From: Camarhynchus parvulus
Lineage: Eukaryota > Chordata > Aves > Passeriformes > Thraupidae
DNA: 64,000 nucleotides
Assembly (NCBI RefSeq): GCF_901933205.1
Contig: NC_044578.1
Coordinates: forward strand, 15,471,501-15,535,500
Reading direction: 5' to 3'
In this document: piece by piece, positions 52,901-64,000 of the stretch
Layout: each line of letters starts with the position of its first letter
Numbering within the stretch: the stretch's first letter is position 1
Notes under the pieces: model-generated
What the model saw: the letters and a program-made list of their open reading frames with translations, nothing else
Databases searched by the model: none
What the model was told of the DNA's origin: nothing
Position numbers and translations under genes: made by a program

Positions 52901-54225
52901 GTGTTCCTGCCATCACTTGAAAAACTTTGCTGAGCTGCAGTGTGATAACACAGGCTGCTTGCAATGCACACCATCATGGCTGCTGCTCTTGTTTCAGAAT
53001 ACAAAGGTACTTGCTAAGAATGAGGTTTCATCCCCCAAATTTTTAGAAATGGAACTGCACATTGGGTGGCTGACATATTATCACAAACGAAACAAAAGAA
53101 CTGGTGAGCACATTGTGGAGTTCTGGATGTAAGTCAAAACTGCTGTTTATCTAAAACAGTCATTCATTCCTTTTTTCAGCACAAAGACAAGGTAAGCAGT
53201 GATTTTTTTCCATCCAGGAAGTTCAGAAGCTGGGAGAATTTTAGCCAGAATAGGCTGGCTTGCAAGGCCTCTAAGAGTCATTGTGTTTTTAATACAGAGG
53301 CTGCTGTGCCAGGTGATTGAAGACAAGCATAATAGCAAAGTATCTTCAGAAAAAGTGGTAACACAGGTCTGGATAATTGTTTATAATGGAGTTATATAAT
53401 GGCAAAGAAAGTTGGTTAGCAGGAATTAAAAAAAAATTTATGGAATTACAAATGAACCTAGTAGGGACAGGGTTTTGCAATGCTTTTTATATTGGAAAAA
53501 CATGCTTTTTTTTTTTCTTCAGTATCTTTGGGATTGTCAGTAAAAATGTATCAAAAGGAAGATTGTCTGATAATTTGATTCAACTTTCTGAAAGCTCTGG
53601 CAGTTTGTCCTGGTGATGGGGCAGGCTGAGCTGCAGCACTCTGGTAGCACAGGCTCACAGCCCTGGGGCTTCTCCTTCCCTCTCCTCTCTGGAAGAGCAG
53701 AGCCCCACGCCCCACGGCTGGCTCTCCATGCAACAGGCTCTCCACAGCCAGCTGTGGGCATATGCACAGCAGGCCCTTGCCAACATCTGCTTGCAGGACA
53801 ACAAACCAGCTGCCAGCACATCACCCAGTTTTGCCTGGGAAGTCATCCTCGCTGCCACCATGGTGGGTGTGTGGCACAGGGGTGGCACTAATGGCCCTGG
53901 GGGGTGGCAGTGGCAGATGGGGTCTCATAAGTCTGACTGCAGCCCCAGCCCCATTGTCCTGCCCATGTGTCCTGGGTGAACACCACGGGCTGAGCTGTTC
54001 AGCACTTAGAAACACTCTTTCTTGAAAACAGGTGGCCAGTAGCCAAAATAAGTGGCTCATATGCATCCTCCTCCTTATTTAAACTGGAGTCTTCCCCTTC
54101 ATGCTTTGCCCATTCCATGGAGCCAGATTGGTGTTTCTGGAGGGGGAAAGCCAATTGCCTGCCTGTGCCTCTTCTATGTAGCCATCCACACTTCTTCCCG
54201 AGTAACTGCTCCTCATCTAATTCTT
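49966..54225. other. Intergenic, no gene recognised
   Basis: Non-coding, mostly AT-rich, with a GC-richer part near 53.6-54.0 kb. A TG/T-rich low-complexity tract occupies about 51,655-51,775. All open frames are under 100 codons and unrecognised. Confidence 0.5.
51655..51775. repeat. T/G-rich low-complexity tract
   Basis: Dense TTG/TTTG/GGTTT words with T runs. The 79-codon frame across it (51,536-51,775, plus) is a compositional artefact. Confidence 0.7.
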
Positions 54226-54300
54226 AATCATAGAATTCTTCAGGTTGGAAGGCATCTTTAAAGGTTATCTTGTCTAATCCACAATATCAAAATTCCCCTT
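54226..54300 (-). mobile_element. CR1 LINE 3' end fragment, reverse orientation
   Basis: Begins AATCATAGAATTCTTCAGG and continues ttggaaggcatctttaaagg, then a ttgtctaatcc block. This is the reverse complement of the avian CR1 terminus. Only the last 75 bases or so are recognisable. Confidence 0.75.
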
Positions 54301-56439
54301 CATCTTAAAGTTGCTTGGAAGAAAAATTTGTCATCCCACTCAAAGCCAGGACTGAAATATTTCCCAGTATGGAATTTTCTCACTGTTTTCTGAGGAGCCA
54401 CTGGTGCACTCTATTTTTGACACCATCTCTTCCTCACGTTGACTTTCTGCTGGTGTTTCTTTTGCAGCTGGCTCCCTTGGACTGAACTTGGACACCTCTG
54501 GACTACGTCATGCAGGTACATATGAGATGCACTGTATGGCTGTTTGAGTGGAAGAAGGAAAGTACTGGAAATCATCTCAGAATAAATAGTCAGCTTTCCA
54601 CCTGGCCAAAACTGTAACTCTGTTGGAAGGCTGATATTTTCTAAAAATTTTAAATGAAATAAGAATGAGGATACCAATAAGGTTGAAAAATATGACATAT
54701 TTGGCTATTCAAGGTTATGGAATTTGAAAAATTGAAACTGAAATGCAGTTGTAAATCCAAACAGGATTGGTTTATCCTGAGAGGCATGTGGCTGCATTGC
54801 TATTGCTTGTTAATGTAATCACTAATTCAGTTTTCTGAGCCACAAATCAAAATAACAATATTAGTTTATTTAATTGTATAGGCCCAATGTCAAAACTGTG
54901 CAAGTGGAAAAGAGCCATTTCCCTCCTACAGCCTCTGTTTTCTTGCATCTTTTTTATCACATGGAGTAACTTGGAGTTGGCTGATGTACTTTTGCCTATA
55001 GGCTATAGCAGGATAACAGAAGAAGCTGGGATTTTTATTTGCCCCAAACTGAGCTCTTTTAAATTTATAATTTCCCTCCTCTCTTTTCTGTCCCACCTCA
55101 GCACGTCCTAGGTGGTCAGAGCCAGAAACAGCAATGTAGAAAGAGCTGCCCAAAAGTACTCAGACTTGAGCCTGGGGAAGACCAAACCTGAAACAGTGGG
55201 AGAGATCTCTACTAGAAAAGCTTGAAAGAGATGGTGTAGAGAGGTTTAAATTAAAACCCGTTTGCATTACCTTTAAATACATACCAAAACAAGTGGAAAA
55301 AAAAATCCAAACCATAAGAAAAACCAAAGAACTCAGCATATGTTCTGTAGGAGGCAAGTCCTTCACACTCGTGTTTGCCCTGTCGGAAAGGGAATCTTAA
55401 TTGGATCCGGATCTGCCCAGTTCCAGGTGTCTTCTCTCTCAGGTCCCCAGAGCCATTTGTTTGTTTTGCTGGTGTGCCTCAGCTTGGCAAAGTATCTTGA
55501 TTGCTAAGTGAATGTGGATTCAGCCAGCTCTGACCAGCTCTGGCATCTGAAAAAATCCTTTTTTCTTCCGCTTGGATTTCACTGCCAGCTGCCTTCAAGT
55601 CAGGATTTCCCAGCCAGCAGCTCTTGTTATTATCTGTTTTCACTTGCCTTGATGTTTACCAGATTGGACTGCTTTTATCTCTATTAACCCTCCCTCACTG
55701 TGGAGCCCCAATATTACACATCCTATGTGCCTTGGCCTCTGGGTCAGAGCAGAAATAAGTAAATAGATAATAAAATCACCTTATTGAGAAAACAGTGAGG
55801 TCTAAAATATTGGCCAAAAATAACACAAGTGATGATGATCTCAGGGAAGAAAATAGCTAAAAGGCCAAACGAAGGTATTAAAAATCAAAGCCTAAAATAA
55901 TTGACTCATTAGCTCATTAGACTAAATCTGAGCTCTGCTAAAATTCCCCACCAGATGAAAACTCTGGTATGAAAATAGTGCCGAACAGCTGAGAGCAGGA
56001 CAAGCTGGCCTGATTTTTCCTGGTCTCAGAGTGAATTGTTGTTAAGAATTGCTTTCATTTGTAACCTTAGATACGTCATACAGTCATTTAGACCAGAAGG
56101 TCTGATTAAAAATGCATCTAAAAATGTAATGGGGAAATTCTCAATCTTTAAAGGGCCATAAAGCTATTCTGAACAAGCACCAAAAATCACTTCCCATCTC
56201 CTCCAGTTCTTGAAAACATGGGGAGGAAATAAAATACGGAAAAGATAAGCTCGTTTTTTGTTTTAATTTTAAATTCCATTCTTCATCAAGACCAATGTAC
56301 TTTCAAAGGTAATAGATTACATCTAGTTAAAAAGACGGGCAGGTCTCGTCACGTGTCAGTTCAGCGTTTAAGAAATATTTAAGGATATCGATGGCTTTTC
56401 AGTTAAAGGAAGAAAAAAATGTTCTAGCGGATTTCGGGG
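54301..56439. other. Intergenic sequence upstream of the LRRC8D CpG island
   Basis: AT-rich non-coding DNA with no recognised gene or repeat. The part at 55,740-56,340 is markedly A-rich and unique-looking. It could hold regulatory sequence for the adjacent promoter, but conservation cannot be judged here. Confidence 0.45.
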
Positions 56440-57520
56440 TGAGGATCAGGGTCAGTTCGGCTTCTTCCTCAGTGTCCCGTGCTCAGCCCCCGGAGCCGCC
56501 GTGGAGGAATCCGTCCCCGCGATCCCAGCGGTGCCGCCCCCCGCCCCAGCTAAAGCTGCCTTCGACTTTCTGGTTCCCTCAACGTCTCAAGATAGGCAAA
56601 TGAAATAACTTCCCTCCTTACCCATGATAATATTTTAATAATTAAGCCACGCAATGTGAACTTGTCGCTGCTTTATTTGGCTCACGCACTACGTTCCATT
56701 TACCTGCGCACCGCGAACATCCCGGGGGCTTCGCCGCCCGGCGCTCCGCTCCCGCCCCGGCCCGCGGTACCTGAGCGCGGCGGCTGCGCGGGGGGCGAGC
56801 GGGCGGGGCCGGCCCGGCCCGGCCCTCACATGCGCGGCGCCGCGGGAGCCATTGGCCGCCGCCCCGCCGGCCCCGCCGCCGCCGGCAGCCGCTGCTGTCC
56901 GCACGCCGAGCCGTGCGGGTGCGCGCTGCAGGACGCTGCTAGGAGCCGAGTCCGTCCCGCCTCTGCTTGCCCGCATGGCAGCTCCGTGGGACTGATCGCC
57001 GCCGAGAAGCTCTGCGCCCCCGCCGCACGCACGGCTCGGCTTGGCTCGGCTCGGCCGGGCGGCTCTCGGGGTCCGCAGCCCGCAGAGCCGTCCCTGAGGT
57101 GAGGCGTGCGCGGGGCCGGCGGGAGGCGGTCGGCCAGGCGGCGGAGGGGCCGCGGGGAGGGGGCGGCATCTTCACCGGCACCCCCGCCGCTCCCTCCCCG
57201 CGCTTTCCCTCGCGCTTCTCTTTATCTTTTTCTGCGCGCAGACCGGCCTGGGCCGGTTCGCCGGTGCTGCTGCCAGCCCGGTGTGCCTCGGCGGGACCCC
57301 GGGGGCGGCTGCGCTGCTCTCCCGCGGGATGCGCATCCGCGCAGGATGTGCTCGCATGAGCGGGGGGCCAGCGGCGAGAGCGGGGCTGAGAGTGCAGCGT
57401 GGTGCCGGGGAATGCGGCTGGAACTGCGAGCCCCTTTCGAGGCCAGCGGGGTTGGATACGGTCCCTCTGGGGGCCGCCAGCTGTGCGGCTTTTGTATGGG
57501 ATCAGCTGTACGTCGTGTTG
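56440..57520 (+). promoter_or_regulatory. LRRC8D: CpG island promoter, probably LRRC8D
   Basis: A sharply bounded GC-rich, CpG-dense block. A perfect GC box GGGCGGGGC lies at 56,801-56,809 and an inverted CCAAT box (ATTGG) at 56,851-56,855, about 40 bp downstream, a typical TATA-less arrangement. A donor CTGAG|GTGAGG follows at 57,098/57,099. Assignment to LRRC8D is by synteny only (LRRC8B-LRRC8C-LRRC8D, same strand, in other vertebrates). The LRRC8D coding exon is not in the window. Confidence 0.7.
56900..57098 (+). other. LRRC8D: Predicted non-coding first exon of LRRC8D (5' end approximate)
   Basis: Bounded on the right by the donor GTGAGG at 57,099. The left end is a guess placed just downstream of the GC and CCAAT boxes. 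A CGGCTCGGCTTGGCTCGG-type pentamer repeat lies near 57,032-57,053. LRRC8D genes carry non-coding 5' exons ahead of a single coding exon, which fits. An alternative is a different gene starting here. Confidence 0.4.
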
Positions 57521-60384
57521 CAGCGCACGCAGATTAAAGGAGCCCAAGCCAGTCAGTAAAGCACATCTTCAGGGCAGAACCAGCCCTTGTCAGATAACCA
57601 TCTCTGTGTTTTGAGGCGCGTCTCCTCCCTTCCCCCTGCTCCCCAGTACGTGGCAATACCGACTCCTACTCCTTTAGGATCCCTGAGCTTGGCACAGCAG
57701 CTCCTGTATTGCAACCTGCATTCCCCTCCCCGTCACAAGTGCTGCTACTGCTCTCAAACAAATACGAATTCAGGCGCAGAAGGCTTGTGACTTGCCCAGC
57801 ATCCTTTAGGGGAGCTGGTCTGCGGTCACTGGGGGGATTCAGGCTCTGTGTTTCCAGCACGCCTGCAGCCCGTGGCACTTTCTCCTCTGCATGTTCCCAG
57901 TGTGTAAGAGCCAGGAGATGGGTTACTCAGACTTGAAAATGGAGGACGGTAGTGGTGGTGGTGTTGTTTGGTGGATAAGTCTTAGCAGTACTTCCTGTAA
58001 TGGTGGTGCTGAAAGTGATGTTTTACTTGACTTAGCTGCTGGTGCAGAGAGCACTTTGGGGTACCTGCTGCTCGTAAGCTTTGCCAGTTACAGCTTTAAA
58101 AAAATCCCCAAACACTACAGGGAAGTATTTGCTGGTTTTTCAGCATTATGTCTGTCACCGTGATAGGAAAGGATAGTATTTTCTGCCTGTAAAACTGAAG
58201 GTGGGGAGTGACAATGCCCACTTGTTTGGGAGAGAGGGCTTTAGGGTGGGAGAAATTTTTATGAACAGGGCTGAGATTTTAAACCCACAGCTCTGAGCTA
58301 TCAAAAAAGCACTCTCATGCCAGATGGGGTAGCTAAGTCCCTTTCTCTGTGTTGGTTTTTTTTTTCTTTTATTTCTGTCTTGTTTCTTGTTTTTCGTGGT
58401 GGTGTTTTGTTTTGTTTTTTCCCCTCACCTCTTCCTGGAGACAAAGGAAACCATCTTTCTTCAAACTTAGGGTAAGGTTAGTGTTGTGTTATTTGCTCTT
58501 GATTGCCATCTTTAAATTAATTCACCAAGCCTTACTTGGGGCCAGGATCCTATTCATTCTTTGTGCCTTACAAATGCCCTATAAACCTTTTATTGTTAGT
58601 TGAAACTGATTTATGAGGTCCTGGCCTAGGAATATACTTCTGTGGCTATATTTTTTTTTACACAATTTTCTCCTGTGTCTCTAGGCAGGCATTGCCTTTA
58701 TAGTAAACTCACTTGGTGCTTTGGCTGTACCTTGCTTAGTGTCAGAAACACTTGTCTGTTTGCTCTGTTTTCTTGCACATAATAGCAGGGGATATTAAAT
58801 TGATTCTTTTATTTGTAATTGTGATGGCTTCAACGCAAAATATTAAAACTCTACCATGGCTGTGTGAGGTTATGCAGGGAAGGAAGCAGCATTAAGCTGT
58901 TTTGTAAGATCCAGGTATGCACAACAGATATCTCTACCAGTCTTGACATCCTTGAGGGCATGGTAATCTGTCCAGTGTGTTGAGATCTGGAAAAGGAATT
59001 CTAACCAGCAGTACCAGCAATGAAGAAAGACTATGTGCTGCAGTCAGAGGAAGGTAATTATTAATAGGAGCCAACCTCTATAATAACAATGCAGAGAGAG
59101 TGAAAGCACCTGGGTGCTTGCCCTGGAAAGATTAACTAGTGAACATTGTACTTACACATAGCTGTACACCTGAAATGCAGCTCTTGTATTCCAGTTCTTT
59201 CTTAGCCCTTTGTGCCTGTTGCCTCTGTCTCTTATGTAGCAATACCTAAGTGATGGTACAGAGATACCACAGCTCTGCCTCCTGTTTACGGACACTTTTC
59301 TTGACTACATGCCTGGATAGGGAGGAAAAAAGCTGTTTGTGCTGGACTTGCAATAAGTCCTGCCAGTGACAAAAGGATAAGAGAATAAAGGCTAGTGGAG
59401 AAAAGGGTATGTCCATCCCTGTGGTCAAAAGCACTTGCAGCTATGTGTGCTGTGGCTTGGTGCAATTTTATAAGGGAAGTTTCCTGCGTTGAAGTTGGTT
59501 TTTTTAAATTCTCTAGATCTTCCCAATTCTTCTGTGTATTGAGGTGCCATTCAGAGTGTGTTGAAGCCAGTGGCTGTAAGTGGGTTTTGAATCAGGCGCT
59601 GTAGGCAGGCTGAGTTCCTTACCTGCTGTGTGTTCTCTGATGGCACCAGCGGCTGTGTCAGGTCCCGCTTGTGCGGCGTTCTTGAGGGTTGGCAGAGTGC
59701 TGACTCAGCACCTCAGCCCAGCCTCTCCCTTTGCCTTGTCCTGTGCCCCTCAGAGCCAGAGGGGAGCTTGGCTGCAGGTACATGGGCCCTGTGATCCCTC
59801 AGTTAGTGTCCTGAGGCTTAAAGCACTTCATCCCTGGGGCTGCTGAAGGCTGTTTTGCTGAGAAGTAGCCTGAGTCACAAGTGGGGGAACATAAGGGAAC
59901 TCAGTAAACAAGTTTCTCAACTGGATTAAAAAAAAAAGGGAGTTCCAGTGTAAGTATTTTACGAAATAATGAACTCTGAAGGTTTTTAATTTCCTTTCAA
60001 AAAAGCAGTCTTTATCTTCCAATTCGTGAAGTTGCTGTAGATCCCTAAATATCATAAAACACAATTAGCAATTTTTATACAAAGATGTTACATATAATAG
60101 CAGAGTAACATTAAGTGGTAAGAACAAAACCTGTTATTTCAGCTTCTGCTATTTAAATTCTTCCATTTCTTGCTAGCATTGAAATAGGGCTACACAGTTC
60201 TCCTTTTGTGGTTTTTTTTCTTTGTTTTATTTATTTATTTATTGAGTCTTGGTGGTGGGGAGATTGTCCTAACCAACCTAAAAAGAAAAAGCTATTGCTG
60301 TGTTAAGAAAAATGGAAATATTTTGCCCCAGAAACTTTACATTTAGGTAAAGAATTGCCTGTGCTTTTGCATAACTGACATTTT

Positions 60385-60425
60385 AAACAAGCAATGAAAG
60401 TTTTTTTTTAACAAGCAATGAAAAG
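60385..60425. repeat. Short tandem duplication, about 24-25 bp unit
   Basis: AACAAGCAATGAAAG occurs twice, separated by a run of nine T (first copy near 60,386, second near 60,410). It looks like a small slippage duplication. Confidence 0.8.
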
Positions 60426-61118
60426 TCTGTGGACTTCACCATGCAAAGACTTGTGTCCATGACTAATTTTCCACCTATGTACAGTTTCATGAGTCCACAT
60501 GCATGCATGAGACTCTCTGGGGTCACACTAGTGCTGCTTGATCTTGGAATCTATCTGCTTTTATTCTTGGCTGTGATGATGAGCTGCTGTGGGTCCACAC
60601 AGGACTGAGATATGAAGAAAGGTGTTTGTGAAATGCAGTTCTCTAGCAGTTACCAGCATTATGTTTTGTGAAAGCAACTGTAATTAGTGTTTCAAGGCTA
60701 TCCTGTGCTTCTAGCCTTGAGAACACTTTGAGCTACATTTTTTGACTTGCTTGCGTTGGAGATGGGTTTGGCTCAAGACCTTTTGGTTGGAGCAAATTGA
60801 GTACAATTTTCTTTTAACCATATAACAAAGAATAGGTACCAATTGCTTGCCAAACAGTTTCTCCCCTCAGAGATTACAAACAAATTTAGGAAAGAGCAAA
60901 GCCAGGATTTATAGTGTTTAACTTCTTGAGAATCATCTTGGTTTTGGCATGTGAAAAAGAAAAGTGCGTCACAAGTCAAGTTGGCACCTAATGCCATCAG
61001 TAGTGCTAATTTCCACATCATTAATTTTAACTGACACTGCTTCAATCTTTCTCTTACCACAAATTTATTTCATTAAAAGAATTGAAACTCTTTTCATTTA
61101 TTTCTCTATTCTCTTCAG

Positions 61119-61306
61119 CGGTAGCGAGAACAGGTTCTTGTCCCCCTTCAGGAAATGGATAGGAAGAGAAGTTAAAAGACATTCATGTAGCAGCTGCCAG
61201 AATATTGAAGGAGATATCCTTGGAAGGAGAAAGCTTGTTTTCTAGAAATCAAGCCAGCAAAATGCCACTTTTGCCCAACACTTGGAGGCAGGCTGTAGTA
61301 TGGGAA
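61119..61306 (+). other. Candidate 5'-UTR exon (188 bp), possibly LRRC8D exon 2
   Basis: A strong acceptor (CTCTATTCTCTTCAG, ending 61,118) and a good donor (GGGAA|GTGAGT, GT at 61,307) bound a 188-bp block of exon-like size on the plus strand, downstream of the presumed LRRC8D promoter. The block has no long continuous coding frame, as expected for an untranslated exon. Splice-site pairs of this quality also occur by chance in 7 kb, so this is only a candidate. Confidence 0.3.
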
Positions 61307-64000
61307 GTGAGTATGGCTGCACCAAGGACTTGTTTGTTATAACTGTTTTAAAAGAAATACCTTAGTTGTCTTCTTCTCCCTCTTCAAGTATAAATCAGGA
61401 TACAAAACCATATTGTTCATATAGCCTTAAAACTAATTTTCCTTCTTTCCACTTTAGCTCTTTCCTCAGAAGTGATTTGTTCCGAGACTGAAGTAATTGC
61501 AACATTCAAGACTTGAGAAGCAGTCGTGGTGTAAAATACAGCCACCCTTAGGGAGGAGGAAGGATGGCTGTTGCTCAGATATTTTTTCTTTCTTGAGGCC
61601 CTTTTTTGTTAAAGGTAACTCTGAATGAGAAGTAGAAAGAAATAACAAGGCTGAAAGCGTGTGGCATCCAGCTGTGAGTGAGGATAGCATTTGTGTTTAT
61701 TCATCATAGTCTTGCTTTTTGTATTGTGTATCAGTAAAAGAAGAAATAGTCTGATTCTTGTGATTTGTCTTACTCCTTGTTAGTGTTTAAAAAAAACAAA
61801 CCAAAACCCCTCTGTATATGGTCTTCTTGTCAAGAGTTAGGCATCTCAGGCGTTCTTTCTTATGATGGTCTACTTTGAAGACCAGAAAATTGCAGTGGAA
61901 GATTTCTCAGACCTAAGGAATGGCCACTACAGATAATTAAAGGCTGTTGTTACCTTTTCCTGTCAGATATTTCTTCAGACCGTTTGCTGTGCTTATAAAT
62001 TTGGGAAAAAATGCACAGTTCTCAAACCAGAGTTTCAAATGCTCTTATTCATTTGATCAGGATTTTTTGAGTTGTATCTCCTGATGATTTCCCCTGCATT
62101 ATTAGACCGTGGATAAGGCAGACTAAAGTGTCTGTTGCTGTTTTAGATGTCTTACCTGTGACACTCACATGGAGCTGGTAAATATGATGAGACCATCTGC
62201 TGGAGACAGTGGTGCTCAGGATGAGCGCCCTCCCTGCATTCATTATGTAAAGATTCACAGAGAAAGGAAAAACCCCGTACATGAAGGTTCTTTGTAGTCC
62301 TGATGAAGCAGTGAGACAGGCTCCTGCCTGTCCTCATGCAACCTAATGGCTACAAAGTCACAGCCAAGATACAGGTTTGTCTTTTTTTCTCTCTTGAACT
62401 TCGTTCTTTGCAAGTCAGCATTGAGATAGTTTCTTTATAAAAGGTATTCCTGATTGCCCTTGGGTCCTACGGAAGCCAGGGCTGCCACACCTATAATGTT
62501 TTCAAGTCTGGCCAATTGCACAGATACCAACATGCCTGTTAAAAGCAGGGATTTTCTTGTATGGAAAAAATTTTGAAGCACTTTACTCTTGCTGCAGTGA
62601 TTTTCCAACCTGAGATTATAGCTTTAAGGACAGAACAAATGCACAGGATGTGTATATAAATATGATGTCTGAATCTTCATATGATGTCTGTTCTTCATCT
62701 CTTGCAGGATAGGAAGGAAAGGAAGCTCACATGCTTTCAGCTGCTGTGAGAACTTGTATAAAAAATGCAGATACCTGCAATTACCCCAGTGCATGCTTGC
62801 TGAATCTGTGTGTGCTAGGGATGGATATATTTTGATGTGTGCACATAAAAAGTTTATTTTTTTCATGTTATGTCAGTAAAAGGTATGGTTTGTTGTCTGT
62901 CTCAATTACACTGATTAAATAACCAAGCTTACACAACACTGATTTGTTAATCATTGAAAATAACCTTTCGGTTCAAGAGCTTCCGCTGTGAGAATTAATA
63001 TTTTATACAGAAGTGTTATGTAATAGACATTTTGTTGCCTTTGCAGTCCTGCACAGAGGAACATGGTGTTAAGCTGATGTAGTTTGGATTGTTCTGTATA
63101 AATTTGTCCACTAAACCAATGCAAATATCAATGAATAAGGGAAAAAAAAAGGTCCATATTGCATATTTGTAAATGGTGGTTTGTGTACAGATCATGGAAA
63201 GGGAGGATAGGAATTGCTTTGGCCTGATAGTCTCTGCATTAAAACTTGAGGGAGCAGTGTTAGAGGTAGTGCCCTGGCTTGCTTTGTTTCCAGGCACCAC
63301 TGGTTACACAGGCTTTCCACATGCATTAGCAATTGCCTTCATCAAGGATGCACAGAGCGCCAGACTGCACGGTTAATCTGACTGGGGTTTCAAAATACAA
63401 ACTGAGAAGTCCACATACAGGGTTCCTCTCAGTGGCTGCCGTACAGAAACTTTTATGTACTTACTTTCTGACTAATTAAATGAAGAAACAAAGCCTCACC
63501 TACCTAGTTTAGCAGAGGAACTGACAAAAGGGAAATGAAATTTTTTACGCACTTGAGTTTTTTAAAGTAATATTTGATGGTTTATAAGCCACACTAAATT
63601 TCTTCACAGTTTTGCCTTGTTAGCCTTGATAATAGAGAGGAAGGAAAAACTGGCTGGATGGTTCTGCTGCTCTCCTTTTCTATCCTTCTGACAACAAATG
63701 TATTAACTCTGGAAACAAGGAAGTGGAGGAGTGCAGATACATAAAGACTTGTTGGTGCTGCAGAAGTTGTGAGTTTAACCAGTGTTGGTGTCCCAATGAA
63801 AAGTAGGTAGGAAAAAAAAAAGGAGTGGACTGAGAGAAACAAAATTGTGCTAATAATCATTCAGAAAAGTGAAAGATGCACAGGTTTGGACAAGAATATT
63901 TTTTGCGGTGTTTAAAACTTGTATTTATGCTATGTTTGTTTTTAGTGAAAGCTAATTTAGTATGTACTTAGATTGAAAGGTGAATTTAAGTGTGTCTTTA

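Larger units (their letters stand above)
57099..64000 (+). other. LRRC8D: Probable 5' intronic region of LRRC8D, runs off the window
   Basis: After the CpG island the DNA returns to AT-rich non-coding sequence to the window end, with no LRRC8-type coding sequence. T-rich tracts lie at about 58,350-58,430. A near-duplicate AACAAGCAATGAAA word separated by a T run occurs at 60,385-60,425. A candidate untranslated exon is at 61,119-61,306. Open frames are under 100 codons. Confidence 0.45.

Noticed and set aside
56656..57547. Frames of 130-202 codons on both strands at the second large CpG block
   Set aside because: CpG-island artefacts with low-complexity Arg/Ala/Pro products. The plus-strand ones cross the GTGAGG donor.
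1..64000. CRISPR arrays, operons, phage or bacterial defence systems, tRNA or rRNA genes
   Set aside because: The window is vertebrate nuclear DNA. No regularly spaced repeats, tRNA-like cloverleaf or rRNA sequence was recognised, though short RNA genes could be missed without a covariance search.

Overview
This is vertebrate, almost certainly avian, nuclear DNA. The one protein-coding gene has large introns, the promoters are CpG islands, and most of the window is non-coding. The bird call rests on CR1 LINE 3' ends (near 20,851-21,064 and 54,226-54,300), the absence of any recognisable Alu, B1 or B2 SINEs, and a short retroviral solo LTR. A songbird is my guess rather than something demonstrated.

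The gene is LRRC8C (plus strand), a pore-forming subunit of the LRRC8/VRAC volume-regulated anion channel. It reads as: CpG-island promoter and non-coding exon 1 (island about 4,210-5,450, splice donor after 4,803); intron 1 of about 14.3 kb; exon 2 (19,106-19,247, start codon 19,110); intron 2 of about 2.4 kb carrying a CR1 copy; and exon 3 (from 21,658) with the rest of the CDS, stop at 23,926-23,928. The joined protein is 802 residues and intact. The 3' UTR has candidate poly(A) signals at 24,080 and 26,374.

From about 26.4 to 56.4 kb I find no convincing protein-coding gene. This stretch holds a 314-bp solo LTR with perfect 6-bp target-site duplications, tandem duplications with 32-bp and 25-bp units, a roughly 75-bp GC-rich inverted repeat with arms 1.35 kb apart, a purine-rich block of about 1.2 kb, an orphan CpG island (42,240-42,770) and a small CpG-dense patch (49,730-49,970).

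A fourth CpG-rich block (about 56,440-57,520) has a GC box, an inverted CCAAT box and a good splice donor after 57,098. In other vertebrates the order is LRRC8B-LRRC8C-LRRC8D on one strand, so this is most simply the LRRC8D promoter and first non-coding exon. The window would then end inside the LRRC8D 5' introns, with a possible 5'-UTR exon at 61,119-61,306. No LRRC8D coding sequence is present.

I saw no new multi-gene system. The best leads are the unexplained CpG islands between LRRC8C and LRRC8D, the inverted GC-rich repeat, the solo LTR, and two extra extracellular cysteines in LRRC8C.
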